From: Micavibrio sp. UBA6929
Lineage (GTDB): Bacteria > Pseudomonadota > Alphaproteobacteria > Micavibrionales > Micavibrionaceae
DNA: 52,321 nt
Direction: 5' to 3'
Assembly: GCA_002448815.1 (NCBI GenBank)
Contig: DKAJ01000012.1
Location: 1 to 52,321 of the forward strand
The notes beneath the pieces are model-generated. The model was not told the DNA's origin, ran no database searches, and was given only the letters and a program-made list of their open reading frames with translations. Below are positions 40,118-48,597 of this stretch, one piece after another; within the stretch, counting starts at the first letter, position 1; each line of letters opens with the position of its first letter. A program made the translations under genes and the position numbers.

Positions 40118-42814
40118 TTATTGCGTATGCAGGTTCTTGATCTTGTAAATCATATCAAGGGCATCGCGGGGGCTGAGGCTATCTGGATCAAGGTCGTCTA
40201 AAAAGCGTTCTAGCTCTGATGCCTCAGGCACATTTTCTGCGCTGATGTTAAACAGGGGTAAATCATCGGCGAGCTTTTGCAGCGCATTTGATTTTTCCCC
40301 CGATTGTAAAAGATCAAGGACGCTTTTTGCGCGATTAATCACGGCCTTTGGCAATCCTGCCAATTGTCCGACATGAATGCCGTATGATCTGTCTGCGGCG
40401 CCGCTTTCGACGTGGTGCATAAAGATAATATCACCCTTCCATTCCTTTACGGCCATCGAATGACAGGAAAGCGCATCTAATTGCTCGGTCAGCGCAGTAA
40501 GCTCATGATAGTGGGTGGCAAAAATGCCGCGCGCACGATTAACCTCGTGCAGATGCTCAACGCACGCCCATGCAATAGAAAGGCCATCAAAGGTTGCCGT
40601 GCCGCGCCCAATTTCATCGAGAATCACAAGGGATCTATCTGTCGCTTGATTTAAAATGGCGGCTGTTTCGACCATTTCGACCATAAAGGTTGAGCGTCCG
40701 CGTGCAAGATCATCGGACGCGCCAACTCGGCTGAAGATTCGGTCGGTGATGCCGATATGGGCGCTGCTGGCGGGGACGAAAGAGCCCATCTGCGCAAGCA
40801 CCGCGATTAGCGCATTTTGACGCAAATAGGTTGATTTACCCGCCATATTCGGCCCTGTGAGGAGCCATAGGCGCTGCGCACTGCCAAGATCACAATCATT
40901 GGGAACAAAGCTCTGCCCCTCGGCCTTCAGGGAGGCTTCCACAACGGGGTGGCGGCCGCCTTCGATGGCGAACGCTTTACTGTCATCCAGTTGCGGACGG
41001 CAGTAATTATTTTCAATGGCAAGCTGCGCAAGGCCTGCGCTCATATCCAGTGAGGCAATGCTGTGCGCGCGCAGGCTGATCGCATCGGATTGCGCTGTGC
41101 AGCGGGCAAGCAGGTCATCAAACAAAGAAAGCTCAAGCGCCAAAGATTTTTCGCTGGCAATGGCGATGTCGCGCTCTAGATCGGCCAGAGCCGTCGTCGT
41201 AAAACGCACCGCATTGGCCATTGTTTGACGGTGGATATAGGTATCGGGATTTTGCATCAAGGCATCGGCATGCTTGCTTGTGACCTCGATGAAATAGCCT
41301 AAGACGTTATTGAATTTGATCTTCAGCGCGGGAATCCCGCTATCTTGTTGGTATTCACCTTGCAGCTTGGCAATGATTTTTTTGCTGTCATCACGCAAGG
41401 TTTTAAATTCATCCAATTTAGGATGGTAGCCCTTGGCAATAAATCCGCCATCGCGCGCCAGCATCGGCGGATCTTCTTTTAAGGCGCGCGCAAGTGTATC
41501 TTGCAGGTCGGTGAGGGCAGGGGCGCTTTGGATGCAGGATAATAAACTGCCGAAGACCTCGCTGCAGCGCGGCACACTTTGTAGAAAGCCGCGCAAGGTC
41601 TCGGCAATGGCAAGGCCACTTGCAATCATTTGTAAATCACGCGGACCGCCGCGTCCCGCGCTCAGGCGGCCAAGGGCGCGCTGCATATCGGGCATGGCGC
41701 GTAAATGATCGCGCAGAGCCTCACGCAAAGGCGTTTCCTGCATTAGGCATTCAATGTAATCGAGGCGGCGTTTAATGCGCGCAATATCCGTCAGTGGTGA
41801 TGACAGGCTGGCTTGCAGGGCGCGCGCACCAGCTGGCGTGACTGTTTTATCAATACATGCCAGAAGCGATCCCTTGCGCTCGCCATTCATTGTGCGTGTT
41901 AGCTCGAGCGAGCGGCGCGTCGCCGCATCAATTTGCAACGATGCCTGTGATGTGACTTTCTGCGGCGCGGCGATATACGGCATTTTGCCAACCTGCGTGC
42001 GGGCAATGTAATCAAGCAGCGCGCCACAACTGGTGATTTCTGCGCGGGAGAGGTCGCCCAGCGAATCAAGTGCCTGCACATCGTAAATGGCTTCCATGCG
42101 CTTGCGGGCATTGTCACTGTGAAACAGTGTTGCGCTTTGGCGTGTGATGTTCAGGGCAGGGTCAAATGAAACCTCAATCTTATCAGGGACAAGAAGCTCT
42201 TGCGGGGCGACGCGCTCAAGCGCGCTATTGATATCGTCTTGGAGGAGGGGCTGAACAAAGAAACTGCCCGTCGAAAGCTCCATCCAGCTGAGCGCATAGG
42301 CGCCGCTCACCGCGCAGAGGCAGGCAATGAAATTACTTTCACGTGCGCTCAGTAAGTTATCTTCGGTAAGTGTGCCTTGTGTGACGATGCGCACAACCTC
42401 ACGATTGACCAGCGCCTTTGACGCGGGGCGGCCTTCACGCTTGGCGCGTGCCTTTGCCTCGTCAGGGGTTTCAGTTTGTTCGCAAATGGCGACTTTGTGG
42501 CCTGCCTTAATCAGCTTGGCCAGGTAAGGCTCGTACGAATGAAAGGGAACGCCGCACATCGGAATTTGCTCGCCCTGCGTCTTGCCGCGCTTGGTCAGCG
42601 TAATATCCAAGACTTCGGCCGCGACCAAGGCATCATCGTGGAAAAGCTCGTAAAAATCACCCATCCGGTAAAAGAGGAGCGTGCCAGCATGGCGCGCCTT
42701 AAGCGCCATATACTGCGCCATCATCGGGGTATGGCCTTGCGCGATAAAATCATCGGCGCTAGGCAGGTCATCCTGCATATCGGCAGGTGCGTGTTTCAGT
42801 GCGGCTTGGGTCAT
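40118..42814 (-). CDS. mutS: DNA mismatch repair protein MutS
   Basis: Recognises mismatches and small loops and recruits MutL. The 898-residue length fits. The N-terminal mismatch-binding motif is FYRMGDFYELF (about 49-59), and the Walker A GPNMAGKSTYLRQ and the Walker B/signature region LVILDEIGRGTATFDGLSIAWA are in the C-terminal ATPase. A helix-turn-helix end and a short charged tail follow. The gene follows coaBC on the minus strand with about 60 bases between. Confidence 0.98.
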   Translation of the reverse strand: MTQAALKHAPADMQDDLPSADDFIAQGHTPMMAQYMALKARHAGTLLFYRMGDFYELFHDDALVAAEVLDITLTKRGKTQGEQIPMCGVPFHSYEPYLAKLIKAGHKVAICEQTETPDEAKARAKREGRPASKALVNREVVRIVTQGTLTEDNLLSARESNFIACLCAVSGAYALSWMELSTGSFFVQPLLQDDINSALERVAPQELLVPDKIEVSFDPALNITRQSATLFHSDNARKRMEAIYDVQALDSLGDLSRAEITSCGALLDYIARTQVGKMPYIAAPQKVTSQASLQIDAATRRSLELTRTMNGERKGSLLACIDKTVTPAGARALQASLSSPLTDIARIKRRLDYIECLMQETPLREALRDHLRAMPDMQRALGRLSAGRGGPRDLQMIASGLAIAETLRGFLQSVPRCSEVFGSLLSCIQSAPALTDLQDTLARALKEDPPMLARDGGFIAKGYHPKLDEFKTLRDDSKKIIAKLQGEYQQDSGIPALKIKFNNVLGYFIEVTSKHADALMQNPDTYIHRQTMANAVRFTTTALADLERDIAIASEKSLALELSLFDDLLARCTAQSDAISLRAHSIASLDMSAGLAQLAIENNYCRPQLDDSKAFAIEGGRHPVVEASLKAEGQSFVPNDCDLGSAQRLWLLTGPNMAGKSTYLRQNALIAVLAQMGSFVPASSAHIGITDRIFSRVGASDDLARGRSTFMVEMVETAAILNQATDRSLVILDEIGRGTATFDGLSIAWACVEHLHEVNRARGIFATHYHELTALTEQLDALSCHSMAVKEWKGDIIFMHHVESGAADRSYGIHVGQLAGLPKAVINRAKSVLDLLQSGEKSNALQKLADDLPLFNISAENVPEASELERFLDDLDPDSLSPRDALDMIYKIKNLHTQ

Positions 42815-42874
42815 AGGGTAATACTAGGAAATCCGCGCCTCACTGTACAAGAGGCAAGGAAGCACTGCGCCGAT

Positions 42875-44068
42875 TTATCCCAATTCTTCTATGATGAGAT
42901 CGGTAATTTTTTGCGCGACGCCGTCTTTGCTCATGCGTGGCCATTCTGTTACGCCGCGCGCTGAGATTAAGTGGACGTGATTATCCTCTGCGCCAAAAAC
43001 TTGCGCGCCGCTCACATCATTGGCGCAAATATAATCGCAATTTTTCTTTTTAATTTTAGCTTGCGCATTTGCAATTAAGTCATTGGTTTCAGCGGCAAAA
43101 CCAATAACGATACGCGGGCGTTTTTTGTGATTGGCAAGTGTTTTTAAAATATCTGGGTTCTCACGCAGGTTAAGGGCAGGGATCTCGCCAGAGGCTTGCT
43201 TTTTAATCTTACTGTCTGCGATGTGAACAGGTGTCCAATCGGCGACGGCGGCACTGCATATCGCGATGTCGGCAGGCAATGCACTTTCCGCCGCGCTTAG
43301 CATATCTTCTGCGCTTTGGATGTCGATGCGCTTTACACCATGAGGTGTCTGTAAGGCCGTAGGGCCGCTGATGAGTGTGACTGTTGCACCAGCTTGGCGC
43401 AGCGCATGGGCAATCGCATAGCCTTGCTTACCAGAAGAATGATTGCCAATAAAACGCACGGGATCAATCGGTTCGTATGTCGGGCCGGCTGTCACTAAGG
43501 CATGCTTACCATTGAGCGGTTTAGGCGCAAAAAAAAAGCGCTCAATCTCGGCGAAGAGATCTTCGGCTTCGGGCAGGCGGCCTTCACCGGTCTCGCCGCA
43601 GGCCATGTCACCGCTTGCAGGGGGCATGATGTGCATGCCGCGACGCTTGAGCGTGCTGATATTGTCCTGGACGGCAGGGTTGTTCCACATGACGGGATTC
43701 ATCGCAGGGGCGATCATGATAGGGCTATCGGCGGCAAGCAAGCAGGTGCTGGCCAAATCTTGGGCAAAACCGCCCGCAAGGCGCGCAATCATATTGGCGC
43801 TGGCAGGGGCAACAACAATGGCATCAGCCTCGCGTGCAAGGCGAATATGCCCCATTTCGGTTTCGTCTTTGAGTGAGAATAAATCGGTATAAACAGGCGC
43901 CTCGCTGAGCGCTGCAACGCTAAGGGGCGTCACAAATTGTTCACCGCCTTTGGTCAAAATACAAGAAACTCGCCCTCCGGCCTTTTTAATAAGGCGTATA
44001 AGGGCGAGTGACTTATAGGCGGCGATACCGCCTGAAATTACCAGAAGAATGTTTTTATCTGTGAACAT
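42875..44068 (-). CDS. coaBC: Bifunctional phosphopantothenoylcysteine decarboxylase/phosphopantothenate-cysteine ligase CoaBC
   Basis: Performs two steps of coenzyme A synthesis. The 397 residues include the CoaC flavoprotein part (ILLVISGGIAAYKSLALIR; MGHIRLAREADAIVVAPASAN with the active-site His; APAMNPVMW; and GDMACGETGEGRLPE with the Cys that reduces the intermediate), then the CoaB part (HALVTAGPTYEPIDPVRFI; NHSSGKQGYAIA; FAAETND). It lies directly behind the acidic protein gene (15 bases) and ahead of mutS. Confidence 0.96.
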   Translation of the reverse strand: MFTDKNILLVISGGIAAYKSLALIRLIKKAGGRVSCILTKGGEQFVTPLSVAALSEAPVYTDLFSLKDETEMGHIRLAREADAIVVAPASANMIARLAGGFAQDLASTCLLAADSPIMIAPAMNPVMWNNPAVQDNISTLKRRGMHIMPPASGDMACGETGEGRLPEAEDLFAEIERFFFAPKPLNGKHALVTAGPTYEPIDPVRFIGNHSSGKQGYAIAHALRQAGATVTLISGPTALQTPHGVKRIDIQSAEDMLSAAESALPADIAICSAAVADWTPVHIADSKIKKQASGEIPALNLRENPDILKTLANHKKRPRIVIGFAAETNDLIANAQAKIKKKNCDYICANDVSGAQVFGAEDNHVHLISARGVTEWPRMSKDGVAQKITDLIIEELG

Positions 44069-44083
44069 TCTTATCCAAAAATC

Positions 44084-44599
44084 TTAGTGCTGCATGTGCT
44101 CGTGCAGATCATCAGCAGCGTCATGCGCTGCATCAACTGCATCTTCACCAGTTTCGTGAATAGCATCTGCTGCTTCTTCAATGGCATCACCAGTTTTTTC
44201 AGCAGCATCTTCAACAGCTTCTTTTGCTTCTTCCGCAGTGTAGCTAGGTACTTCATCACCAGCTGCAGGTGCAATATCCTGAACCATATCAGCCGCTGCC
44301 GATTCTTCTGCTTCTTGGATGATTGTTTCAATCTCAGCCAAAATCTCTTCAGCTTTTTCCTCAGATGTTGTTGCAGCATCACTCATCATTTCAGATGCGC
44401 TGTCCATCATCTCGCTAGCAGGCAATGTTGATTGAAATGTTGTCTGCTCTAAAACAGGAGCTTCTTCACCAGCTGCAGGCTCAACCATCGCAACGCCGTC
44501 TGCAGGGCCTTGCATGTCCGAGTAAATAGCAATAACTGCAGCCAAACCAAGGGCGATAACAGCTGTAGAATATAGAATTGAACGCGTAAATTGACTCAT
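44084..44599 (-). CDS. Acidic Ala-rich membrane-anchored protein of unknown function
   Basis: With the start at 44599 the product has 171 residues: a short cytoplasmic end, one membrane segment (about 7-26, SILYSTAVIALGLAAVIAIY), and then a low-complexity stretch of Glu, Asp, Ala, Met and Thr in helical repeats such as AEEAKEAVEDAAEKTGDAIE and ADAIHETGEDAVDAAHDAADD, ending in a His-rich HEHMQH. This predicts a long acidic amphipathic helix in the periplasm, like LEA- or apolipoprotein-type sequence. No family is recognised. The gene runs directly into coaBC. Confidence 0.6.
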   Translation of the reverse strand: MSQFTRSILYSTAVIALGLAAVIAIYSDMQGPADGVAMVEPAAGEEAPVLEQTTFQSTLPASEMMDSASEMMSDAATTSEEKAEEILAEIETIIQEAEESAAADMVQDIAPAAGDEVPSYTAEEAKEAVEDAAEKTGDAIEEAADAIHETGEDAVDAAHDAADDLHEHMQH

Positions 44600-44652
44600 T
44601 GTATGAACCTTTTCTTTTGTATTATGTATAAAAGCGTAGGGCGAAGAATGAA

Positions 44653-44682
44653 GGAAATTACATGCATTGTCAAATAATTTCC
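44653..44682. repeat. Inverted repeat between ubiE and the acidic-protein gene
   Basis: GGAAATTA (44653-44660) and TAATTTCC (44675-44682) are perfect inverted copies separated by 14 bases. It could act as a hairpin ending ubiE mRNA or as a regulator site for the acidic-protein gene; there is no T-run, so a plain terminator is unlikely. Confidence 0.35.
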
Positions 44683-44700
44683 AATTGAGGGATGCAAAGC

Positions 44701-45447
44701 CTAGGGGACAATTCCTTTGTGGATGGCAACAACGCCATCGGTCAGGCGCGTTGCCTTCGCATAGGAAAAGCCTGCATCCTTCATACGTGTGCATAGGTCA
44801 TTGGCTTTCGGGAACTTGCGAATGCTCTCGATCAGGTATTGATAGCTTTCCTCGTCCTGCGTGATGACTTTACCAATTTTCGGGATGAGATAGCGCGAAT
44901 ACACGTCATAGACTTTTGCCAGATATGGATTTTGAACCTGAGAAAACTCAAGGCAGAAAAAACGCCCACCTGGTTTCAAAACGCGCACGGCCTCGGCAAG
45001 TGCAGTATCAATGTGCGTTACGTTTCGCAGGCCAAAGGCAATCGTATACACATCAAAACTGTTATCTGGGAAGGGAAGGCTCTCTGCATTGCCGGTTGCC
45101 CATGTAAAGTCATTTAACCACCCGCGATCAATGGCGCGATCCCGCCCAACGCGCAGCATATGTTCATTCAAGTCGCAAACTGTAATGTCGGAATGCGGCG
45201 CACGTTTTTTGATGCGGAAAGAAATATCCCCCGTGCCGCCAGCTACATCTAAAAAGGCTTCACCATTTTGCGGACGAATCATTGTGATCAGGCGATCTTT
45301 CCAAAGACGGTGTACGCCGCCAGACATAAAGTCGTTCATGATGTCGTATTTATCTGCCACGGAATCAAAAACGCCGCGCACCAACATTGTTTTTTCCTCA
45401 GGAGAAACGTGTTTTTCCCCAAATTGTGTCTTTTCAGTGTTTTGCAT
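44701..45447 (-). CDS. ubiE: Ubiquinone/menaquinone biosynthesis C-methyltransferase UbiE
   Basis: C-methylates the quinone ring precursor with S-adenosylmethionine. The 248 residues contain FDSVADKYDIMNDFMSGGVH near 27-46, the SAM motif FLDVAGGTGDISFRI near 64-78, CDLNEHML, and the family signature GNAESLPFPDNSFDVYTIAF. ubiE is divergent from murJ with 37 bases between them, so both promoters must be packed together. Confidence 0.97.
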   Translation of the reverse strand: MQNTEKTQFGEKHVSPEEKTMLVRGVFDSVADKYDIMNDFMSGGVHRLWKDRLITMIRPQNGEAFLDVAGGTGDISFRIKKRAPHSDITVCDLNEHMLRVGRDRAIDRGWLNDFTWATGNAESLPFPDNSFDVYTIAFGLRNVTHIDTALAEAVRVLKPGGRFFCLEFSQVQNPYLAKVYDVYSRYLIPKIGKVITQDEESYQYLIESIRKFPKANDLCTRMKDAGFSYAKATRLTDGVVAIHKGIVP

Positions 45448-45484
45448 ACTGTTGCCTTTATATATTTGGTGCTAAACATAGTGC

Positions 45485-47020
45485 ATGAAATTATTTCGCG
45501 CAATGGCAACTGTCGGGGGATTAACAGGGCTTAGCCGTATTGCAGGCTTTGTTCGTGATATCTTAACCGCATCTATATTAGGGGCGGGACCCGTTGCCGA
45601 TGCTTTTTTTGTGGCGCTAAAGCTTCCTAACTTCTTTCGCCGCGTCACGGCTGAAGGCGCGTTTAGCGTATCGTTTGTGCCCGTTTATACTGAGATTGAC
45701 GCGCAAAAGGGGCGCGCGCAGGCGAATGATTTTGCCTCGAACATGTTTATGTTGATGCTGGGCGCGCTATCGGCGTTTTGTTTGCTGGCCATTTGCGTTA
45801 TGCCTGTGATTATTTACGGTGTCGCGCCCGGATTTCATGATGATCCTGTGCGCTTTGATCTGGCGACAGAACTTGCGCGCATTACATTTCCGTATTTACT
45901 TGCTATGTCGTTGGTGGCGCTGCTTGGCGGGGTTTTGAATGCGCAGGGGCGTTTCGCACCATTTGCTTTCGCGCCCGTCCTTTTTAACCTGAGCTTAATC
46001 AGCGCGCTTTTGCTTGCAGATCACTTTACAAGCGCAGGTCACGCACTGGCGTGGGGCGTCGCGGGGGCAGGGGCATTGCAACTTGGCTGGTTGATGATCG
46101 CGGCCGCGCGCAGCAGCTTTAAGTGGCGATTGCGCATGCCGCATATAACACCCGAGACGAAAAAGGTGCTGTCACTGATGGGGCCTGGGGTGATTGGCGC
46201 TGGCGTCATGCACATTAACCTGTTTGCCGATTTGATTATCGCCTCGTTCCTGCAAACGGGTGCGATTTCTTATTTATATTACGCAGACCGTCTAAACCAA
46301 TTGCCGCTGGGTATTATTGGCATTGCTGTTGGAACGGCGCTATTGCCAATTTTATCAAAGGCCATTAGTGCGAAAAAAGACGATGAGGTCAAAGACCTGT
46401 TTAACCGCGCGCTTGAATACTGCTTTGCACTGGCTTTGCCCGCTGCGGCGGCGCTTGCGATGTTTGCGCCGCTGATTATTAGTACGCTGTTTGAGCGCGG
46501 CGCCTTTGATGCGCAAGATAGCATGGCCAGCGCCCAAGTCTTGCTGTGCTATGTCACAGGCTTGCCTGCATATATCGCGATTAAAGTATTCTCAACCGCG
46601 CACTGGGCGCAGCAAAATACAAAAACGCCCGTTAAAATTGCCGTGGTTGCCACGATTTTTAATATCGCGCTTAGCCTCGCGTTGATTAATGTGATTGGCG
46701 TTGCAGGGATTGCCCTTGCAACGGGACTAAGTGGTTGGCTGCAGGTGGTGATGCATTGTCATGTGCTAAAAAGCCAAGCACGCTTTGCCTTGGATGCCCG
46801 TTTCGTGAGGTCATTGGCGGGCATTGTCGCGGCAAGCGGCGTTATGCTGGCGGGGGCGTATGGCGTGAATGAGGTCATCTTCGCAGGCGCAGGTCAAATC
46901 ACATCCTTGTGCGCAGTCGTGATCAGCGGCGGCATAATTTATGCTTTATCTTTGTTCGCATTTGGCGTTATAAATCCAAGCGATATCAAACAAATACTAA
47001 AAAGGAAGGCTCAGGCGTGA
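45485..47020 (+). CDS. murJ: Lipid II flippase MurJ
   Basis: Flips the peptidoglycan precursor lipid II across the inner membrane. The 511 residues have about 14 membrane segments and the MurJ signatures RIAGFVRDILTASILGAGPVADAFFVALKLPNFFRR (split here as RIAGFVRDILTASILG and ADAFFVALKLPNFFRR) near the start, then AEGAFSVSFVPVYTE. The family's MVF/MviN layout is complete. Its stop overlaps the GTG start of trpS. Confidence 0.96.
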   Translation: MKLFRAMATVGGLTGLSRIAGFVRDILTASILGAGPVADAFFVALKLPNFFRRVTAEGAFSVSFVPVYTEIDAQKGRAQANDFASNMFMLMLGALSAFCLLAICVMPVIIYGVAPGFHDDPVRFDLATELARITFPYLLAMSLVALLGGVLNAQGRFAPFAFAPVLFNLSLISALLLADHFTSAGHALAWGVAGAGALQLGWLMIAAARSSFKWRLRMPHITPETKKVLSLMGPGVIGAGVMHINLFADLIIASFLQTGAISYLYYADRLNQLPLGIIGIAVGTALLPILSKAISAKKDDEVKDLFNRALEYCFALALPAAAALAMFAPLIISTLFERGAFDAQDSMASAQVLLCYVTGLPAYIAIKVFSTAHWAQQNTKTPVKIAVVATIFNIALSLALINVIGVAGIALATGLSGWLQVVMHCHVLKSQARFALDARFVRSLAGIVAASGVMLAGAYGVNEVIFAGAGQITSLCAVVISGGIIYALSLFAFGVINPSDIKQILKRKAQA

Positions 47021-48027
47021 GTAATAAAATCATCTTATCGGGAATGCAGCCCAGTTCACATCTTACATTAGGCAACTATTTAGGAGCGCTGAAAAACTGG
47101 GTGTCGTTGCAAGATGACCAAGACGCGCAGAGCCTATATATGATTGCCGATCTGCACGCAGTGACGCAAAATTACGATCCTAAGGTATTGGCTAATGCGA
47201 CCCGTGAAATCGCCGCAGCCTATATCGCAGGCGGCGTTGATCCCAAGCGCGCATCGATTTTTGTGCAATCACAAATCCCCGCACATTCCGAGCTTATGTG
47301 GCTTTTATCGACAATGTCACAAATGGGTAAGCTTGAGCGCATGACACAATTCAAGGATAAAGCCGGTAAAAATGCCGAGCGCGCAGGCCTTGGTCTGTTT
47401 GCTTATCCTGTGCTGATGGCCGCAGATATTCTGGTCTACCGTGCAACGCACGTGCCTGTTGGTGAAGACCAAAAGCAGCATCTTGAGCTAAGCCGCGAGA
47501 TCGCCAGCACATTTAATACGCGCTATGACGCAGAGTTTTTCCCGCAGCCAGAGCCTGTAATTATGGGCGACGCAACCCGCGTGATGAGCCTCCAAGACGG
47601 AACAAAGAAGATGAGCAAATCTGACCCTAGCGATAAAAGCCGTATTAACCTGACCGATGATGCCGATACAATCGCGCGTAAAATCAAAAAGGCAAAAACA
47701 GACGCCGCGCCTGAATTGCCGGGTGATGTCGCAGGTCTGGAAGGCCGCCCAGAGATCAAAAATCTTTATACGATCTATGCGGCCCTAAAAGGAGTGAGCA
47801 TGGACACTGTCTTTGCCGAGTTCGCAGGTAAAGGCAACGCCGCCTTAAAAGGCGCGCTGACCGAAGTCGCGGTCGAGCATCTTAGCCCAATTACGCAGCG
47901 CATGGCGGATCTGATGGCTGACCCCGCAGGTATTGATGCCATCTTGCGTGATAGCTCGGACACGGCAGCGGAAATCGCCGAGAAAACTGTGGTCAAAGCT
48001 CGCGAAATTATGGGTTTTTGGGGATAG
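47017..48027 (+). CDS. trpS: Tryptophanyl-tRNA synthetase
   Basis: Charges tRNA-Trp. The 336 residues start at GTG 47017, overlapping the murJ stop, with AAGGAAGG upstream; an earlier frame lies inside murJ and is not family-like. Class I motifs: the HIGH-type site GMQPSSHLTLGNYLGALKNW and the KMSKS site KKMSKSDPSDKSRI near residue 200. The middle GGVDPKRASIFVQSQIPAH is typical. A coupled pair with murJ is seen in several alphaproteobacteria. Confidence 0.96.
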   Translation: MSNKIILSGMQPSSHLTLGNYLGALKNWVSLQDDQDAQSLYMIADLHAVTQNYDPKVLANATREIAAAYIAGGVDPKRASIFVQSQIPAHSELMWLLSTMSQMGKLERMTQFKDKAGKNAERAGLGLFAYPVLMAADILVYRATHVPVGEDQKQHLELSREIASTFNTRYDAEFFPQPEPVIMGDATRVMSLQDGTKKMSKSDPSDKSRINLTDDADTIARKIKKAKTDAAPELPGDVAGLEGRPEIKNLYTIYAALKGVSMDTVFAEFAGKGNAALKGALTEVAVEHLSPITQRMADLMADPAGIDAILRDSSDTAAEIAEKTVVKAREIMGFWG

Positions 48028-48060
48028 GCTTGCGCCGCGCCCGCAAAAGAATTTGGCCTT

Positions 48061-48076
48061 TGGCACGATTTATGCA
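48061..48076 (+). promoter_or_regulatory. Sigma-54-type (-24/-12) promoter
   Basis: TGGCACGATTTATGCA matches the RpoN consensus TGGCACG-N4-TTGCA at all but one of its fixed bases, with the invariant GG and GC dinucleotides correctly spaced. It lies 46 bases upstream of ATG 48123, outside coding sequence and after trpS; transcription would start near 48087. It should control the unknown gene and the coupled amgK-like gene. Confidence 0.6.
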
Positions 48077-48122
48077 ATCCTGAAAGAGTAAGTTTTTATA
48101 GGAAACAGCAAAGGGCGCTGCC

Positions 48123-48596
48123 ATGGCAACACCACCATCGGGTTCAAATTATCTCGTTAGCCGCATTAAAGAGGCCTTATATAACTCTGGCGGGAACAAG
48201 ACAAAAGCCATGCAGCAAGTCATGGCGTGGAGCGCACAAGACATGCAGCTTCTTCAGGCCTTAACCCGCGCACATCTTAGCGGCATTGTCGCATATCATG
48301 TAGACCGCGTTGCATCTGGTGGTGCAAAATCCTCGGGTGGTGCAGCCAGTAAACCCTCCGCGCAGCCACAGGCACGCCCGCGCGCCGCATCACCACAACA
48401 AAAAATGGTTAACCCTGCGCAAGGCAGCCCATTTGGACAGGCAATTTTAAAGGCCGCATCCAGTACAAACGCATCTGTTTTCGGGCTAGAGAGCTATGAA
48501 GCGCCGCGCCGCGAAGATAAAACCTCGCCCCGTCATGTCGAGGCGATGAAGCATATCGCCTCATTTTCGCAGGCTCCGCAAGGTAAACGCCGCTAA
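48123..48596 (+). CDS. Protein of unknown function behind a sigma-54-type promoter
   Basis: The 157-residue protein has an N-terminal helical domain (about 8-62) with NKTKAMQQVMAWSAQDMQLL and ALTRAHLSGIVAYHVDRV. A Ser/Ala/Pro/Gln-rich linker (about 64-96) and a less ordered C-terminus with PRREDKTSPRHVEAMKHI follow. No Cys cluster, signal peptide or membrane segment. The ribosome site is AAGGG before ATG 48123. Its stop is one base before the amgK-like start, so they are translated together. I recognise no named family. Confidence 0.65.
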   Translation: MATPPSGSNYLVSRIKEALYNSGGNKTKAMQQVMAWSAQDMQLLQALTRAHLSGIVAYHVDRVASGGAKSSGGAASKPSAQPQARPRAASPQQKMVNPAQGSPFGQAILKAASSTNASVFGLESYEAPRREDKTSPRHVEAMKHIASFSQAPQGKRR

Positions 48597-48597
48597 A

